DNA from: CAYYHA01 sp964471535
GTDB taxonomy: Bacteria > Myxococcota > Myxococcia > SLRQ01
DNA length: 14,601 bases
Direction of reading: 5' to 3'
Assembly (NCBI GenBank): GCA_964471535.1
Contig: CAYYHA010000089.1
Span: forward strand, 1 to 14,601
Below the pieces are notes generated by a model. It did not search any database and was not told the DNA's origin. It saw only the letters and a list, made by a program, of their open reading frames with translations. A program made the position numbers and the translations under genes. Below, piece after piece: positions 13,864-14,601 of this stretch. How positions within the stretch are numbered: the stretch's first letter is position 1; each line of letters begins with the position of its first letter.

Positions 13864-14601
13864 GCGCCGGATCGCTCCGCCTCCCCGCGTGATACCGCTC
13901 TCGACGCGCCTCGGCGTCCGCTTCGGCGGCCTCCAACGTGCGGGGTGGCTCCTGCTCGGCATCTCGGTCGTCGTCTTCGCCAACTACGGAGGCCGGCGCG
14001 TGATCGAGGACCTGCGCATGGACCTAGGGGATCTGAAGGTCGTGCGGGGAGAAGTCCTCGAGGTCCGGGAGAGCCGATACGTGTACCGGCGGCGCCCCCT
14101 CTACGAGGTGCTGCACCGGCACGTGGTGACGCGGCCCGACGGCACGCGCCGGGAGATTCGGGCGCGCAGCTACGTGCGGCGACCACCGCAGCCGGGCCAG
14201 GAGATCTCCATCGAGTACCTCGCCGACGATCCCACCCTCGCGCGCGTCTTCCGGGAGCGGCGCTCGGGCAGTCGGGCCTTTCCTTGGCTGTTCCTCGTCT
14301 TCCCTGCCTTCGGCCTTCTGCTCGTCCTCGGCACCTGTCGCACGGGCCGGCGGAACCTCCACCTCCTCGCCTTTGGGAAGACCGCCAAGGGCCGCATCCT
14401 CGAGCGGCGCAAGACGGATCTCGCCGTCAATCGGCGCCGGGTCTACGTCTACACCGTCGCCTTCGAGGACGACCGCGGGGGACAGCACGTGTTCAAGACA
14501 AAGACCACCGAGGTGGAGGCGGTGGGGGACGAGCCGGAGGAGTGGGTCCTCTACGATCCGGACCGCCCCGATGCCGCCTGCCTCCTCGATGGCCTGCCCG
14601 G
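13856..14601 (+). CDS. DUF3592-like membrane protein, paralogue of the gene at 12176 (3' end outside the window)
   Basis: A start at ATG 13856 gives 248 codons with no stop before the window ends. The N-terminus PPRVIPLSTRLGVRFGGLQRAGW is clearly related to PPRHLPLSTRVAVLFSGAQSVGW of the other paralogue. Transmembrane segments lie near 26-43 and 142-160. Two DUF3592-type modules follow each helix: about 64-131 (RGEVLEV ... ISIEYLADDP) and 179-240 (KGRILERR ... EEWVLYDPDRPDA). The start overlaps the sirtuin stop by eight bases. The paralogue has a third helix after its second module, so about 35 more residues are expected. The function is unknown. Confidence 0.78.
   Translation, partial: MAERRIAPPPRVIPLSTRLGVRFGGLQRAGWLLLGISVVVFANYGGRRVIEDLRMDLGDLKVVRGEVLEVRESRYVYRRRPLYEVLHRHVVTRPDGTRREIRARSYVRRPPQPGQEISIEYLADDPTLARVFRERRSGSRAFPWLFLVFPAFGLLLVLGTCRTGRRNLHLLAFGKTAKGRILERRKTDLAVNRRRVYVYTVAFEDDRGGQHVFKTKTTEVEAVGDEPEEWVLYDPDRPDAACLLDGLP

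Noticed and set aside
7595..14601. Antiphage defence island reading, based on caspase plus sirtuin
   Set aside because: The caspase is exported, the sirtuin is a plain CobB-type deacylase without a fused defence domain, and no integrase, nuclease or phage-like gene is present.

Overview
The window is very GC-rich, with third codon positions almost always G or C and dense genes that overlap by a few bases. Its gene families (ECF sigma with anti-sigma, a secreted caspase-like protease, small outer-membrane barrels, a Gld-type ABC exporter with a DUF4340 partner) suggest a Gram-negative bacterium of the Myxococcota/Deltaproteobacteria kind. This placement rests on gene content and composition only. 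No rRNA, tRNA, CRISPR array, insertion sequence or transposase was seen.

Layout. (1) Positions 1-936 (+): a likely 3' tail of a gene entering from the left, then a predicted exported barrel-like protein with an unclear start. (2) Positions 1009-5745 (-): a four-gene operon, read right to left. It encodes an ABC ATPase, a GldF-like permease, a GldG-like auxiliary protein and a DUF4340 protein, joined by 1-4 base stop/start overlaps. A candidate promoter and a 17-base palindrome lie just upstream. (3) Positions 5880-7379 (-): a short, lidless Hsp70-family protein, transcribed toward the ABC operon. (4) Positions 7380-7594: a divergent intergenic region. (5) Positions 7595-12069 (+): an ECF sigma factor, a zinc-finger transmembrane anti-sigma factor with a DUF4384-like periplasmic domain, an exported caspase-like protease with a probable C-terminal outer-membrane barrel, a lipoprotein, and a small outer-membrane barrel protein. 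(6) Positions 12176-14601 (+): a DUF3592-like membrane protein, a CobB/Sirt5-like sirtuin whose GTG start lies inside the previous gene, and a second DUF3592-like paralogue that runs off the window.

How the genes may work together. The sigma/anti-sigma pair is translationally coupled and lies directly upstream of the caspase, lipoprotein and barrel genes. The simplest reading is an envelope-sensing regulator controlling a surface or periplasmic protease module. DUF4384-like domains often sit next to caspase domains in bacterial proteins; here that module is on the anti-sigma factor. The caspase could therefore process the anti-sigma factor, or both could sense the same ligand. This is inference. 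The sirtuin with its two membrane paralogues may belong to the same unit or be a separate operon. The sigma-anti-sigma-caspase-barrel cluster is the best candidate here for a poorly described system.
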